Shown here piece by piece: positions 26,023-33,046 of a stretch of 64,000 nucleotides of DNA (the stretch's first letter is position 1; every line of letters starts with the position of its first letter). Under the pieces are notes generated by a model, which was not told where the DNA came from, made no database searches, and saw only the letters and a program-made list of their open reading frames with translations. This stretch comes from Pseudomonas violetae. GTDB taxonomy: Bacteria > Pseudomonadota > Gammaproteobacteria > Pseudomonadales > Pseudomonadaceae. The DNA lies in NCBI RefSeq assembly GCF_023072615.1, contig NZ_JAKNRW010000009.1, forward strand, positions 1 through 64,000, given 5' to 3'. A program made the position numbers and the translations under genes.

Positions 26023-26531
26023 GATGCCATCCCGAGAATCTCGCGACGAATCTCATCGACAGTGGCTTGATTCAAGCCCCCTTTCTTGGCGATTTTCTCT
26101 ACCTTGCTGGCAGCCGCTTCGGCCTTATCACGGAACTCGGCTTGCCATTTCTTCTGCACAACAGATGCCCGGCCAAGCTCAGCGACGGCCTTCGCCACTT
26201 TCGGCAAATCCATCTTGCCATCGTCCGCCATCAACAACTTAAACAGGTGTTCCTGCACCAGTCGCATTAGCGCTTCATTGACCGCGCCCTCATCATCGGG
26301 CGCCGCTTGAACGACGGCCTTCGCTTGCTCAGACGCCAGCTTGAGCGATGCCAGCTTCACCTCAAACTCCGACCCGTAACGATGGAGCGCGCTTTTGCCG
26401 ATGGAGTATCCACGGCTCTCCAGCTCAGCGGAGAGCGATTCATAGCCAGAAAAGTTCGACTCGACCAACGAGTGATCGAGCCATGTCTTCACCTCGGCCG
26501 GCAGCGCGGCCACTTTGCTACGCGGAGGCAT
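26019..26531 (-). CDS. Mu gp27-like protein (DUF3486), probable small terminase
   Basis: A 170-residue protein with the DUF3486 pattern: an N-terminal DNA-binding-like region (LPAEVKTWLDHSLVESNFSG, YESLSAELESRGYSIGKSAL, HRYG) followed by a long helical, Lys/Glu-rich tail. It lies directly upstream of the large terminase gene, as in Mu, where it is thought to recognise the pac site. Confidence 0.87.
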   Translation of the reverse strand: MPPRSKVAALPAEVKTWLDHSLVESNFSGYESLSAELESRGYSIGKSALHRYGSEFEVKLASLKLASEQAKAVVQAAPDDEGAVNEALMRLVQEHLFKLLMADDGKMDLPKVAKAVAELGRASVVQKKWQAEFRDKAEAAASKVEKIAKKGGLNQATVDEIRREILGMAS

Positions 26532-26534
26532 AAG

Positions 26535-26846
26535 TCAGGACCAGTACTTTTCAGGACGAGCAATGCCGGGATTGCATTCGATGGTGTACTCGGCAATGTC
26601 CACGCCATAGTGAGTCAGACCGCAGATCCACACACCGCTTGGCTGTTTCTTCAGAGTGGCCAGAGAACGATCTTTCAGATAGTCCAGCTCACGGCGCAGC
26701 TCCAGCTGTGTTGCGTCTGGGTAGATGCCCTGGATTGTCGACAGCACCACCGCTTCATGCGGATCGACCGGTCGGGAGGTGTTGAGGGTCAGGAGGATGT
26801 ACCAGCGGAGTGTCTCGCGCCGTGTCTTCGCATGGTCGATGCTCAT
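26535..26846 (-). CDS. Mu gp26-like small protein
   Basis: A 103-residue protein (RRETLRWYILLTLNTSRPVD, GIYPDATQLELRRELDYLKD, CGLTHYGVDIAEYTIECNPG) with a winged-helix-like layout. Its position between gp25-like and gp27-like genes and its closing GIARPEKYW match the Mu gp26 family. Exact function unknown. Confidence 0.78.
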   Translation of the reverse strand: MSIDHAKTRRETLRWYILLTLNTSRPVDPHEAVVLSTIQGIYPDATQLELRRELDYLKDRSLATLKKQPSGVWICGLTHYGVDIAEYTIECNPGIARPEKYWS

Positions 26847-27154
26847 TAAAATTTCCCTTTGAGCTGAACGTTTTCGAACTTGAGGGCCAACGCGTCGAGC
26901 TTGGCCTCGATTACTGTTTGGTTACGCACGTAGTCTTCACGGCGTACGTAGTGCAGCGGCATTTCACCTCGGAGCCGCTCCAAGCCGAGTTCGACCTGAC
27001 GCAATCGCTCGGAGTCCTTCGCGACGAGTTCAAAACGTTCGTCCAGGCGACCTTCCATTTGCGAGAGCAACAACCTAACCAGGCCGGAGAAAATCCCCAG
27101 CAGGGTCACGGCTGAGGCCAGCAGTTGCCACATCGGCATTTCGATCATGTTCAT
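26846..27154 (-). CDS. Mu gp25-like protein (DUF2730)
   Basis: A 102-residue protein with one N-terminal membrane segment (WQLLASAVTLLGIFSGLVRL) followed by a coiled-coil-like region (MEGRLDERFELVAKDSERLR, EAKLDALALKFENVQLKGKF). This is the DUF2730 architecture found between lysis and packaging genes in Mu-like phages. Function unknown. Confidence 0.82.
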   Translation of the reverse strand: MNMIEMPMWQLLASAVTLLGIFSGLVRLLLSQMEGRLDERFELVAKDSERLRQVELGLERLRGEMPLHYVRREDYVRNQTVIEAKLDALALKFENVQLKGKF

Positions 27155-27366
27155 GTGCGCCCCAGTCGTTCATGGAAAGATTGGCAATCCACGCACAACA
27201 GCACGCCCGGCAGAATCACACGCCGCAGCTCCGGGATCTCCACGTTACAGTCCTCACAATTCGATGCTGAGGCTTGATTGGGTCTCTTGGCCTGTGCCAA
27301 TTGCGCCGCTATAGCAGCCTCCCGATACGCGTCCTCTACTTCGGTGGCACGGTCAAATACGTCCAT
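27151..27366 (-). CDS. TraR/DksA-type zinc-finger protein
   Basis: A 71-residue protein with a four-cysteine zinc site, CEDC and CVDC separated by about 18 residues, preceded by an acidic/alanine-rich helix (DRATEVEDAYREAAIAAQLA). It matches the short TraR/DksA-like proteins of Mu-like phages, which may enter the RNA polymerase secondary channel and mimic DksA with ppGpp. Overlaps the Rz and gp25-like genes. Confidence 0.85.
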   Translation of the reverse strand: MDVFDRATEVEDAYREAAIAAQLAQAKRPNQASASNCEDCNVEIPELRRVILPGVLLCVDCQSFHERLGRT

Positions 27367-27985
27367 GGGTGTAATACTCGATCAGGCTTTTAAGCTGAGC
27401 TCGGCAAGAAGCGTGCTTCTCGCTATTGCGCACTTGGTTGGTAAGAAGGACAGCTGGAGTTATTCCGCTGTCGAGGTCGTCAGCGGTTCCGGTTCTTCCG
27501 GAAGGCGCAGCAGTTCCGCTGACGGGCTGCCCTGTATGCATTGCGATTGGGTTAAGGCTTTCGTTCCACACGCGGACAAAGCCGGCAGTGAACACAGCAA
27601 CAGGAAGAGGCTCAGGCACCGCATCCAAGGTGCGGCGGTATAGAGTCGTGACATGCTTTATTTCCCCGTTGAGCCTGTCGGTATTCCGGCGCAGCTCTTG
27701 TTTGGTGGTGGCGAGCTTTGAGGCCAGCTCATTTCCGCGCTCTGTTTGCTCCTGGAGCAATTGAGCAACGGCCTTAGCTTTTGCGAGAGCCTCCGTCGCA
27801 AGAGCCAACTTCTCTCCCTCTACTTTGTCCTTGAGCTCTTGGTATGCCTCCGTGCCCTTTGCCTTTCCCGCGATAAACCCTTCGTCATAACCGGCTTGGC
27901 GGTTGTGCTCGACGAACAGGAATGCGGCTGCGATCAAAGCCATCGCGATGAGTGGTAGAGCGAACAACTTGAGTATTTCTTTCAT
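27353..27985 (-). CDS. Rz-like i-spanin
   Basis: A 210-residue protein starting MKEILKLFALPLIAMALIAA, a single inner-membrane anchor, followed by a long periplasmic coiled coil (YQELKDKVEGEKLALATEAL, NELASKLATTKQELRRNTDR). ATG 27985 overlaps the endolysin stop. Together with the nested Rz1 lipoprotein it would join inner and outer membranes in the last step of lysis. The long C-terminal tail encodes Rz1 in another frame. Confidence 0.85.
   Translation of the reverse strand: MKEILKLFALPLIAMALIAAAFLFVEHNRQAGYDEGFIAGKAKGTEAYQELKDKVEGEKLALATEALAKAKAVAQLLQEQTERGNELASKLATTKQELRRNTDRLNGEIKHVTTLYRRTLDAVPEPLPVAVFTAGFVRVWNESLNPIAMHTGQPVSGTAAPSGRTGTADDLDSGITPAVLLTNQVRNSEKHASCRAQLKSLIEYYTHGRI
27460..27654 (-). 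CDS. Rz1-like outer-membrane lipoprotein (nested in Rz)
   Basis: A 64-residue lipoprotein lying entirely inside the Rz gene in another frame. It has a hydrophobic signal (LSLFLLLCSLPAL) ending in the lipobox LSAC and a short Pro-containing mature part (LRLPEEPEPL). Nested Rz/Rz1 pairs are a known lambda-type arrangement. Confidence 0.85.
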   Translation of the reverse strand: MSRLYTAAPWMRCLSLFLLLCSLPALSACGTKALTQSQCIQGSPSAELLRLPEEPEPLTTSTAE

Positions 27986-28614
27986 TGGCACAACCCCTTG
28001 CCCCATCCGGCATCGACATAAAGGCGTTCCCATCGCAGCAAGATGAGGCGCGGGTATTGCCGGTTTTCTTTGAAGTTCGCTGCAGAGCGGCCAGCGTTGA
28101 ATCGATCGATTGAGCCGAACCAAGTCAGCGGATCGGCGCCCTTAGCCGATGCCAACTTGCGGTCACGGATCAACCAACCCAGCCCGCCGTTGTAGCTAGA
28201 CAGAAACATGGCGCCTTGCTCGCAGGGGTTCCGTGCCTTGATTCGGTCAGCCAGCCAGCGGTCGTAACTGACCAAAGCCTGTAGTGACCAGGTAGGGTTA
28301 TAGGGCTCGACTTTGCCGAGAGCTTTCGGGAACAGCTCAGCAAGCCAAGTGGCGGTCGAGGGCATCACCTGGCCCAAGCCTTGCGCACCTACCGGAGATT
28401 TCGCATCGAACTTCCAGCGGCTTTCCTGGTGAACCTGAGCAGCGAAGGTGGCAATCGGTGCATCAAGCCCCCATTCCGCTTGAGCAATACGGGACAGATC
28501 GCGTCGGTAGTGTTCGGCCTGCATCGGGATTTCAGCGCGGGCCTTGTCACAGAGTGCCAAACCCACCACTAAACCAATGAAGCCAACAGCGAGCAGGATT
28601 CGTGATCGCACCAT
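27982..28614 (-). CDS. Endolysin, lytic transglycosylase (SLT domain)
   Basis: A 210-residue muramidase/transglycosylase. MVRSRILLAVGFIGLVVGLA is a signal or signal-arrest-release segment; the catalytic domain has HQESRWKFDAKSPVGAQGLG then QVMPSTA, with the catalytic Glu in QES, and MFLSSYNGGLGW. ATG 28614 is chosen since the longer open frame runs through the holin gene. It degrades peptidoglycan during lysis. Confidence 0.9.
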   Translation of the reverse strand: MVRSRILLAVGFIGLVVGLALCDKARAEIPMQAEHYRRDLSRIAQAEWGLDAPIATFAAQVHQESRWKFDAKSPVGAQGLGQVMPSTATWLAELFPKALGKVEPYNPTWSLQALVSYDRWLADRIKARNPCEQGAMFLSSYNGGLGWLIRDRKLASAKGADPLTWFGSIDRFNAGRSAANFKENRQYPRLILLRWERLYVDAGWGKGLCQ

Positions 28615-28616
28615 AG

Positions 28617-28910
28617 TCAAAGCCCCAACGTCAGGCCAAGAACACAAGCGAGAACAACGATGGCTCGTCGCAATCCGGCCAGTGGCTGGTGAATGCGACT
28701 GACCTGGTTTGGCCTGGCGTAGGGAAACAGTGCCCGGTCGATCCAGTAGCCGAGCACGCCACCGCCAGTGACAAGTCCGGCCTTGTAGAGAATTACTGCC
28801 AACTTGGTCGGGGCGATCATGCCCAGCGCGATGATCAAAATGACGGTGATCACCGTCCAATCGGTCATGCGCGGGGCACGGGTACGCCGTCCACGATTTC
28901 GGAAAGTCAT
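28617..28910 (-). CDS. Putative holin
   Basis: A 97-residue protein with about three hydrophobic stretches (WTVITVILIIALGMIAPTKL, AGLVTGGGVLGYWI, AIVVLACVLGLTLGL) directly upstream of the endolysin gene. A second start at 28868 (MTDWTVITV) would remove a basic N-terminus. The pattern and position are those of a holin; no specific family motif proves it. Confidence 0.72.
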   Translation of the reverse strand: MTFRNRGRRTRAPRMTDWTVITVILIIALGMIAPTKLAVILYKAGLVTGGGVLGYWIDRALFPYARPNQVSRIHQPLAGLRRAIVVLACVLGLTLGL

Positions 28911-29224
28911 TGATGGTTTGCTCGATTGGATTGGATAGAGGCCCGAACAGCAGCCAGGTGCGCGGCAGCAACGGCAGCATTGCCACGCACCAGGGGACGC
29001 TCCTGGTATGTCGCGACTGTCGGGCTAGAGGGTTTGGCCTGAGGCCTAAACTTCTGCTGACGGGCAACGTTCATGTCGCGCCTGTCCTGAGCGACACGAA
29101 CGTGATCCATGACCAGGTCACGCCATTCCACAGGACACCGATCAAGAATCGACTCGCACGAAGATTCGCCCTCAAGAATCTGAGCAGCAAATGCACGCGG
29201 AGTTGTAGGAGCCGAGGCAGACAT
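28907..29224 (-). CDS. Hypothetical phage protein, first gene of the late block
   Basis: A 105-residue hydrophilic protein (MSASAPTTPRAFAAQILEGE, DRCPVEWRDLVMDHVRVAQD). Its stop overlaps the holin start. No family is recognised. It is the first open frame downstream of the Mor terminator, so it probably follows the activator-dependent late or middle promoter. Confidence 0.6.
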   Translation of the reverse strand: MSASAPTTPRAFAAQILEGESSCESILDRCPVEWRDLVMDHVRVAQDRRDMNVARQQKFRPQAKPSSPTVATYQERPLVRGNAAVAAAHLAAVRASIQSNRANHQ

Positions 29225-29237
29225 GACGTGAACCCGT

Positions 29238-29252
29238 CGGTAAGAAGTACCG
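29238..29252. promoter_or_regulatory. Dyad CGGTA-N5-TACCG before the late block
   Basis: A 5-bp inverted repeat with a 5-base spacer in the gap between the Mor terminator and the first late gene. Mor/C activators bind imperfect dyads upstream of their promoters. This one lies close to the start codon, so operator use is only a suggestion. Confidence 0.35.
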
Positions 29253-29302
29253 AACTAGATTCGCGCTTTGGGGGATATGATCGAGTTTCTTATTTAGACA
29301 AG

Positions 29303-29326
29303 AAACCCCCGCGAATGCGGGGGTTT
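29303..29326 (-). terminator. Rho-independent terminator after the Mor-like gene
   Basis: AAACCCCCGC and GCGGGGGTTT form a 10-bp perfect stem with a 4-base loop, followed on the minus strand by TCTTG. It ends the early operon and isolates the late block. Confidence 0.8.
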
Positions 29327-29356
29327 GGTAGGACGACATTGCTCAGTGCAATGCTA

Positions 29357-29800
29357 TCAGTGGATGGTCTCCTGCTCAAAGCCAAACAGGTCAGGACCGT
29401 TCTGTCTGTGCAAGCCCCGTTGACGCTTGATGATGCCGTAGATGATGGCCGAGGAAAGCTGATACTTGCGCACCAGCTCATGAGGTTGGGCTCCAGCATC
29501 CAACCATTCACGGTAGATCTCAGCGTCTCGCATTGCCCGCTTGAGCGACTCGCCACGCGGCAGATAAATCACCGAGCCACCCATGGTGGAGCAGATCGAG
29601 AACACGACCGCCCGTGCAATTTCAGGTACAGCCTCTGGCTTTTCAGGAAGCCTTTTCAACAGCTCGAATTCAGCGAGCTCCACCATCTCCTTTAAATTTC
29701 CCTCCCATCGAGCGGAGACGATTGGATCTTCCATATGGGCCAAGACTTTCTTTGGGTCGAGCTTGTCACTGTCGTCAGCGAATAACTGGTCATTGTTCAC
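29357..29800 (-). CDS. Mor/C family transcription activator
   Basis: A 147-residue activator. The C-terminal helix-turn-helix reads YREWLDAGAQPHELVRKYQL then SSAIIYGIIKRQR, close to the Mor/C pattern; the middle (VPEIARAVVFSICSTMGGSV, IYLPRGESLK) is the dimerisation region. The start is GTG 29800, which overlaps the GemA stop as GTGA; longer starts fall inside gemA. It should switch on middle or late phage genes. Confidence 0.87.
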   Translation of the reverse strand: MNNDQLFADDSDKLDPKKVLAHMEDPIVSARWEGNLKEMVELAEFELLKRLPEKPEAVPEIARAVVFSICSTMGGSVIYLPRGESLKRAMRDAEIYREWLDAGAQPHELVRKYQLSSAIIYGIIKRQRGLHRQNGPDLFGFEQETIH

Positions 29801-30210
29801 TGTGCCCGCCTCCCATTCCGTTTGGCATCGTAAGTCAGGGCCGACACCATGCTCCCGAGTTGACGAGCATCCAGCCATTCCACCCGTTCGACCTTGAACA
29901 TTCGCAAAGCCATGCCATCGGCATAAGCCCACTGACGCCCAGCTTCGGCCAGGAAGGCTTCGATTTTGCCAACCAGCTTTTCCCGATCAGGTGCAACTTT
30001 TGGTGCTGCTCTACCTACCTTAGATTTCTTTGGCTTCCACCCTAAGCGCACCAGCTCCGTGAGCACCGCCGAGGTTTTCAGTGGTGATAAATCCTTTGCC
30101 GAACTCACTCCAGCAACTCGCTGGAGCATTGCCCGGTAGGTGTCCTCATCCAGTGCCAAATCCTTCTTGGCGATATGGATCTTCGATAGATCAAGGTTGC
30201 GCCGATTCAT
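29797..30210 (-). CDS. gemA: GemA-like regulatory protein (DUF1018)
   Basis: A 137-residue protein with the GemA/gp16 blocks LSKIHIAKKDLALDEDTYRA, MLQRVAGVSSAKDLSPLKTS and LGWKPKK...EKLVGKIEAFLAEAG. In Mu, GemA alters host gene expression and DNA supercoiling. It precedes the activator gene, as in Mu. Confidence 0.88.
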   Translation of the reverse strand: MNRRNLDLSKIHIAKKDLALDEDTYRAMLQRVAGVSSAKDLSPLKTSAVLTELVRLGWKPKKSKVGRAAPKVAPDREKLVGKIEAFLAEAGRQWAYADGMALRMFKVERVEWLDARQLGSMVSALTYDAKRNGRRAQ

Positions 30211-30485
30211 TTTCTCCTCACTTCGACCAACCGCCTGAACGCCGCTGGATCACGCTTCGCCAGTTCTTCCCCCGCGTGAATCCATAGCGTTAGCGCCTCA
30301 GCCGTATCATCGAATTCCCCAACCGTCCGAACGGTATCCAATGCAGCTCTTGTTCCCGAGTACATCTCCATCTTAAATTTCGATGAGCCCATCGCCTTCC
30401 GCTTTGCGTTGCGAGCGTCACGCATGCGCTGTTGCCGCTCGCGAGCAAGCCGGCGCTTCCGTTCGGCTGGAGTTTCCTGTGTCAT
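30207..30485 (-). CDS. Hypothetical basic phage protein downstream of a ribozyme
   Basis: A 92-residue protein with a very basic N-terminus (ERKRRLARERQQRMRDARNA, KRKAM) and a helical C-terminal half (GEFDDTAEALTLWIHAGEEL). It could bind nucleic acid. Its ATG is 11 bases after the hammerhead core and has no evident Shine-Dalgarno sequence. Overlaps gemA by 4 bases. Confidence 0.65.
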   Translation of the reverse strand: MTQETPAERKRRLARERQQRMRDARNAKRKAMGSSKFKMEMYSGTRAALDTVRTVGEFDDTAEALTLWIHAGEELAKRDPAAFRRLVEVRRK

Positions 30486-30493
30486 TGATTAGC

Positions 30494-30555
30494 TGCTCGT
30501 CAGTACCTGGCCACTACGCCAGGCAGACCACACCGATTGCCGGAGTGGTTTCGCT
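30494..30555 (-). ncRNA. Type II hammerhead ribozyme, copy A
   Basis: On the minus strand the gap between a UGA stop and the next AUG contains GAAA, stem III (ACCAC/GUGGU, then CCG/CGG around GCAAU), the cleavage triplet GUC, stem I (UGCCUGGC/GCCAGGUA, 8 bp, loop GUAGUG) and CUGACGA. Stem II is open, only GC/GC next to the core. All core positions (CUGANGA, GAA, A15.1-U16.1, H17=C) are intact. Cleavage is predicted between the bases opposite 30526 and 30525. Confidence 0.85.
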
Positions 30556-31226
30556 CAATTGAGGACCATTTGCTCCTGGCCATTCACCCCATGGTTCAAG
30601 CGGACATCCCCCGCCGCGAGAATTCCGTGCAGGGCGTCGGTCATGGCCCGCACACCAGTACCCTTGTTGGCATTGCGGTCGCGGCAGTCGAGCTTCTCCG
30701 TTTCCGCATGGTGCTTGAGCATGTAAGCGGCAGCGGCCGGGGACGGCTCATCGTTACCGGCAAAGGCCATGACCTGTTTGCGTACGGCCGAAACCCAGGC
30801 TCCACAGAACACATCGGCGCGCTTAGTCTTGGTCGCGGCCTTGCAGCGGTTCAATTGGGTGCTGATAAAGTCACGGCGGGACTGGCGCACCTGGCGCAAC
30901 AACAGTGTCATGGTGTAGCTGGCCAGCTCAGCCATTTCACCGATGAAGCGCCATTCACCGACGCCTGCCATAAACAAGATCTTGCAGGCATAAGCCTTGG
31001 TCACAACCCCGGCCAAGTTGGCTTCCCACTGCGGCGGAGTCATCTTAGAACCGCTACGGGCAGCGCACTCGTATACCTCGGACAGGTGGACATCCGACTC
31101 TTCCAGTCGGTATTTCTCCATCAAGGCGCGAGCCTGGCGCATCGCAGCAGCCGCTTCGTGCGGGTTGTCACTGGCTGCAAGACGCAACAGCTTCTTGATT
31201 TTATCCAGGGCTTTGGTGTGGTCCAT
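30555..31226 (-). CDS. DUF2786 domain phage protein
   Basis: A 223-residue protein starting KALDKIKKLLRLAASDNPHE then AAAAMRQARALMEKYRLEES, the DUF2786 domain, followed by a second domain with WRFIGEMAELASYTMTLLLR and FCGAWVSAVRKQV. Such proteins are frequent in early regions of Mu-like phages; function unknown. Its stop codon is the first element of ribozyme copy A, so the gene lies on the segment released by the two ribozymes. Confidence 0.82.
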   Translation of the reverse strand: MDHTKALDKIKKLLRLAASDNPHEAAAAMRQARALMEKYRLEESDVHLSEVYECAARSGSKMTPPQWEANLAGVVTKAYACKILFMAGVGEWRFIGEMAELASYTMTLLLRQVRQSRRDFISTQLNRCKAATKTKRADVFCGAWVSAVRKQVMAFAGNDEPSPAAAAYMLKHHAETEKLDCRDRNANKGTGVRAMTDALHGILAAGDVRLNHGVNGQEQMVLN

Positions 31227-31230
31227 TTGG

Positions 31231-31644
31231 TCAGATCTCGTTGATTCGGGTGATGCTGGTATTGTTAGCCAGCAGGTGTTTTTTCAGGGAGTTGAAGCTT
31301 TTCCACGACGGATCGAAATAGAAGTGCTTCGCGGCAGCATGCTTATCGGCAGCACGCTTTCCGAATACCTTGCGGTAAGCCTCAACCTCTTTTCGGCAAT
31401 ACAACGACTTGCTGACCTTGCGAAGGAAACGGCGTGATTCGTCATGGAGCGCCTCACCCTCTCGGCTCGCCATAACCCAAGCACCCTTGAATAAGCCGTC
31501 CACATAAACCCCAGTCATCCAGCTTTTACTCTTGCTGGAGGTATGCTGCTGCAAGGTCAGCACGAACTGATCGCATTGCAGGGTCATAGATCCCCAAGGG
31601 CTGTCCATCTGCGCCTTCAGCGCATCCCAATCTGCTTGTTCCAT
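31231..31644 (-). CDS. Hypothetical early phage protein downstream of a ribozyme
   Basis: A 137-residue protein (MEQADWDALKAQMDSPWGSM, GVYVDGLFKGAWVMASREGE, KHFYFDPSWKSFNSLKKHLL) with no family I recognise. Its ATG follows the CUGAUGA box of ribozyme copy B by 15 bases, again without a clear Shine-Dalgarno. Four bases separate it from the DUF2786 gene, so the two are a couplet. Confidence 0.65.
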   Translation of the reverse strand: MEQADWDALKAQMDSPWGSMTLQCDQFVLTLQQHTSSKSKSWMTGVYVDGLFKGAWVMASREGEALHDESRRFLRKVSKSLYCRKEVEAYRKVFGKRAADKHAAAKHFYFDPSWKSFNSLKKHLLANNTSITRINEI

Positions 31645-31656
31645 GTCGTCGTCGGC

Positions 31657-31719
31657 TGCTCATCAGTACCCGGCCACCGCGCCGGATAGACCACCCCAGT
31701 TACCCGAGGTGGTTTCGCA
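31657..31719 (-). ncRNA. Type II hammerhead ribozyme, copy B
   Basis: On the minus strand, right after the UAA stop of the preceding gene: stem II half UGC, GAAA, stem III (ACCACCUC/GGGGUGGU, loop GGGUAACU), cleavage triplet GUC, stem I (UAUCCGGC/GCCGGGUA, loop GCGGUG), CUGAUGA, stem II half GCA. The core is complete. Compared with copy A, stem I keeps pairing through U-A to C-G and G-U to A-U changes, and stem III differs too. Cleavage is predicted between the bases opposite 31689 and 31688. Confidence 0.88.
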
Positions 31720-31956
31720 TTAATGGATGGTCGGTTTAGTCATCTGCTTTTCGCGCATGGCCTGGCAGATCTCGCAATCGCATGCGCCTTGCCCTGCGGC
31801 ATAGTCAAAGGGAATGCGGGCAAGCAACAAAGGCGCGCCACTCATAAGCGCACATGCCACGCGACCTGCTTTGCTGCCACTCAACTGGGCTTGGTTGTCG
31901 ACTTGGATAGAGACGCCATCGCCGCTGTCTTCGATGGTGATCTGGAACTTGGCCAT
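31720..31956 (-). CDS. Small early phage protein with a Cys cluster
   Basis: A 78-residue protein (MAKFQITIEDSGDGVSIQVD) with CDCEIC near the C-terminus, which might bind a metal. No family is assigned. Its UAA stop runs straight into ribozyme copy B, so its mRNA would be cut just past the coding region. Confidence 0.65.
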   Translation of the reverse strand: MAKFQITIEDSGDGVSIQVDNQAQLSGSKAGRVACALMSGAPLLLARIPFDYAAGQGACDCEICQAMREKQMTKPTIH

Positions 31957-32015
31957 AATTTGTTCGCTCTCTTACGTTCAGTGTTGAATGAGGGATGGTC
32001 AGTGACGGATTTGGA

Positions 32016-32657
32016 TCAGTGCAAAGTCGACGGCGCAGAGGCCGCAACGAATGCACTGGAGATATCCAACGGGATGGAGGCGTATTGGTCGCTATCCCCG
32101 ATTCGCTCATAGATCCGAACGTAACTTTTGGAGCCAACCACCTGAACCGCATCGCTGATGGCCTGCATTGCTCGCTGCCATCGCAAGTCCGTAATCTCCA
32201 GCCGGCGAAGCGCAAGCACGCGGCCGGTGCTGATTTCGCCCTCTTTGTCAGTACGGAATGCCTCATTCACCAACACTCGAACTTCACTTCTCGCGTCCAG
32301 CGTCCACTCAACAGCACACTCATCGATCAATGCCCGTGCAGCCTGAAGCCGCTCATCGAACTTGATGGAGTCCTGGACTGCATGAACAATCTTGTAGCGA
32401 CCATCGAACGACAACAGCGTGACGTTGCCTTTCTTTCCGCCGATGGTGGCCTTGTACTGCTCGGCAGACATTTCGACGAATGCCTTGATGTCGCCGAAAG
32501 CCGTTGCCTTGAATGCGCCGAGCGCCTTGGAAAGTGCCTTAGCCTTGTCGACCAGCTCAATCACCAGTTCGTCGCGTGCCAGATCAATAGGCTTGATCAT
32601 TTTTACTGGCACCAAGTGGCCCTTTGCGTCTTGGCGGAACCCTTCTGGAATGCTCAT
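32016..32657 (-). CDS. DUF3164 early phage protein
   Basis: A 213-residue protein: SIPEGFRQDAKGHLVPVKMI, KPIDLARDELV, then KKGNVTLLSFDGRYKIVHAV and FDERLQAARALIDECAVEW are the DUF3164 signature common in Mu-like early operons. It has a possible role in DNA metabolism, not established. It overlaps the next upstream gene by 4 bases. Confidence 0.85.
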   Translation of the reverse strand: MSIPEGFRQDAKGHLVPVKMIKPIDLARDELVIELVDKAKALSKALGAFKATAFGDIKAFVEMSAEQYKATIGGKKGNVTLLSFDGRYKIVHAVQDSIKFDERLQAARALIDECAVEWTLDARSEVRVLVNEAFRTDKEGEISTGRVLALRRLEITDLRWQRAMQAISDAVQVVGSKSYVRIYERIGDSDQYASIPLDISSAFVAASAPSTLH

Positions 32658-33046
32658 TCTTTGCCTTGCTCCATGTTCGTTTCATGTTTGTCATTGCTGT
32701 ACTTCAAGGCGCCGAGGATCTCCCCGATCCGGCGACGCCCATTGGCGCGTTGTTCTTCTGTGAGTGCGGGCTTAGGTAAAGCCTGCTGGTTCTGCCGAGC
32801 CGGTATCGCTCGAATCAATGCTGCCGGTGCTGGCCACCGCTCGCAGCTCGCGAAGAGCGTCTCGAATGCGGCTCTAACCCTCGCTCCGTCTGTCTTTTCG
32901 TTCCACCGCTGAGCCTTTTTCAAAGCAACAAGCCAGATATCAAGCGTGTGGGTGATAGCGTCGGCAGCCGGGGCGCCGTCAAGGCGTAGGGCAACAAGTC
33001 CCATGAGCCCCGAGATCACCTCACGCTGTAACCACTCACCCTCCAT
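32654..33046 (-). CDS. Hypothetical early phage protein
   Basis: A 130-residue protein starting MEGEWLQREVISGLMGLVAL. The ATG at 33046 is preferred; the longer open frame reaches further back into the upstream gene. Helical, with VRAAFETLFASCERWPAPAA, a pattern seen in phage proteins near replication genes; no function assigned. Confidence 0.65.
   Translation of the reverse strand: MEGEWLQREVISGLMGLVALRLDGAPAADAITHTLDIWLVALKKAQRWNEKTDGARVRAAFETLFASCERWPAPAALIRAIPARQNQQALPKPALTEEQRANGRRRIGEILGALKYSNDKHETNMEQGKE

Noticed and set aside
31957..32015. Possible third hammerhead in the next intercistronic gap
   Set aside because: The 59 bases contain neither CUGANGA nor a GAAA/GUC pair in the right order.
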